Below are positions 6,307 to 7,063 of a stretch of DNA of 7,063 nt, in pieces. The notes beneath the pieces were generated by a model, which was not told the origin of the DNA, searched no databases, and worked only from the letters and a program-made list of their open reading frames with translations. Every line of letters starts with the position of its first letter. The stretch's first letter is position 1. Position numbers and translations under genes: made by a program. Source of the DNA: DTQF01 sp038874185 (GTDB lineage Archaea; Micrarchaeota; Micrarchaeia; CABMEP01); NCBI GenBank assembly GCA_038874185.1, contig JAVZCX010000036.1:1-7063 (forward strand), written 5' to 3'.

Positions 6307-6999
6307 TCAATAGATCTTTTCACCTGGAAATACAGTTATTCCTTGAGATGTGATCTTCATTGGAACCAGATCTCTTGAATGATCTGTTCCCCTCATTTTT
6401 ATTATTTCCAAAGCCCTTATTCTTTTTTCCTTTCTTGGCATGTTGTAAAGAACTATGATTCCGTCTGCTGCAAACTGTTCTATGTTGAACTTCATTTTGT
6501 TTCTTACTGGATTCTCTAGCTCTGAAGTAATCAATGCAGTGCAATCCAGATTTCTTAGGAAACTAAGGAATTCAATAAGTTTTTTCCTAAACTCCAAAAC
6601 CTCTTCAAAGCTGAATCTGAGTAAAGTAGATGAATCTATGACCACTCTTTTAACGCCGTGATGAACCACATAAGACTGGAGGATATCTGAAAAGTTTTTG
6701 AAGTCATACATTGCAGGTTTGATGATGAATATATCCTTATCTACCATTGAATCTATATCCTTCAATCCTGAAAATGCGCTCTTTACGTTTTCAACTATTA
6801 ATTCTGGATCCTCTTCTAAGGTAATAAAAAGACCCTTCTCTCCTTTCTTTGCACCTCTGTAAAGGTATTCAAAGCAGAATAATGTTTTTCCGCTTCCAGG
6901 ACCACCTGAAACAAGCACATGATGCCTTTTAGGTATTCCACCATTAAGCATGTCATCTATTCCAGAGATTCCAATCTGTATCTTTTTAGGTTCTGCCAT
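6307..6999 (-). CDS. KaiC/RAD55-family single-domain ATPase (canonical)
   Basis: A 230-residue RecA-superfamily ATPase of the archaeal KaiC-like group (COG0467-type). It has the family entry motif IGISGIDDMLNGGIPK (9-24), an intact Walker A GGPGSGKT (32-39), the paired catalytic glutamates in TLEEDPE (Glu62-Glu63), Walker B VKRVVIDS (Asp122), and the KaiC-type KMRGTDHSRDLVPMKI near the end with GITVFPGE at the C-terminus. One domain only, not the double domain of cyanobacterial KaiC, and no KaiA or KaiB is nearby. It should bind and hydrolyse ATP, probably as a hexamer. It resembles FlaH/ArlH in fold, but there are no archaellum genes here. It leads Unit A. No Shine-Dalgarno site precedes ATG 6999 and a TATA-like box lies about 22 nt upstream, so a leaderless message is likely. 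Its partners are probably the V4R protein and the degenerate paralogue. Confidence 0.93.
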   Translation of the reverse strand: MAEPKKIQIGISGIDDMLNGGIPKRHHVLVSGGPGSGKTLFCFEYLYRGAKKGEKGLFITLEEDPELIVENVKSAFSGLKDIDSMVDKDIFIIKPAMYDFKNFSDILQSYVVHHGVKRVVIDSSTLLRFSFEEVLEFRKKLIEFLSFLRNLDCTALITSELENPVRNKMKFNIEQFAADGIIVLYNMPRKEKRIRALEIIKMRGTDHSRDLVPMKITSQGITVFPGEKIY

Positions 7000-7015
7000 A
7001 ATAAGATATAAGCAA

Positions 7016-7026
7016 TAAATTTAAAA
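7016..7026 (-). promoter_or_regulatory. TATA-box candidate for Unit A, leaderless start
   Basis: The minus strand reads TTTTAAATTTA, preceded by purine-rich GAA that could serve as a BRE. Its centre is about 22 nt from ATG 6999, so transcription should begin at or next to the start codon. The 16 bases before the ATG hold no GG pair, which agrees with leaderless translation. Confidence 0.5.
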
Positions 7027-7063
7027 TTCATCCAGTTAAGAAAATCAAACATCATTTATTCTC
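7027..7063. other. Window edge, no feature seen
   Basis: These 37 bases upstream of the Unit A promoter are AT-rich. No coding start, RNA or repeat can be supported here; the neighbouring gene lies outside the window. Confidence 0.3.

Noticed and set aside
6307..6999. Archaellum ATPase FlaH/ArlH
   Set aside because: The fold is shared, but no archaellin, FlaI/FlaJ or other archaellum genes are in the window, and the KMRGTDH and double-Glu motifs fit the general KaiC/RAD55 group.
4651..6999. Cyanobacterial-type circadian clock (KaiABC)
   Set aside because: Both KaiC-like proteins have one domain, the known KaiC CII phosphorylation segment is absent, and no KaiA or KaiB is present.
1..7063. 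tRNA, rRNA, insertion sequence or integration site
   Set aside because: No cloverleaf or rRNA segment, transposase frame or terminal inverted repeats were seen on reading both strands.

Overview
The window looks archaeal, most likely from the DPANN side (Woesearchaeota/Nanoarchaeota-like). Support for this: a cell-surface protein ending in a PGF-pre-PGF-type domain, single-domain KaiC/RAD55-family ATPases, a TBP-like half-domain, A/T-only TATA-box-like promoters, a probable leaderless start, and Shine-Dalgarno sites that fit the 16S 3' end. GC is low to moderate by eye, lowest in the surface-protein gene. The phylum is an inference; the archaeal assignment is firmer.

All six genes lie on the minus strand, so transcription runs from right to left. 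Unit A (6999 to 5450) holds a canonical KaiC-like ATPase and a two-domain protein with an N-terminal TBP-like half repeat and a C-terminal V4R sensor domain. A 109-bp AT-rich spacer with T-tracts and short direct repeats follows. Unit B (5340 to 2658) holds a second KaiC-like protein whose Walker A and catalytic glutamates are lost, a seven-helix membrane protein of unknown family, and ispG of the MEP isoprenoid pathway. Spacings there are 1 and 9 nt, so the three are almost certainly co-transcribed and translationally coupled. A 136-bp spacer with two TATA candidates and a long inverted repeat precedes Unit C. Unit C is one very long secreted, glycosylation-rich, Ig-like-repeat protein that runs off the left edge with 840 codons visible.

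The inferred picture is a compact signalling cluster: an active KaiC ATPase, a degenerate KaiC paralogue, a ligand-sensing V4R protein with a DNA-binding-like or protein-binding TBP fold, and a membrane protein. This fits the idea that KaiC-like ATPases act as signalling hubs in archaea. IspG is either a passenger at the end of the operon or the enzyme whose pathway is controlled; its presence is itself notable because most archaea make isoprenoids by mevalonate routes. No RNA genes, mobile elements or CRISPR arrays were seen.
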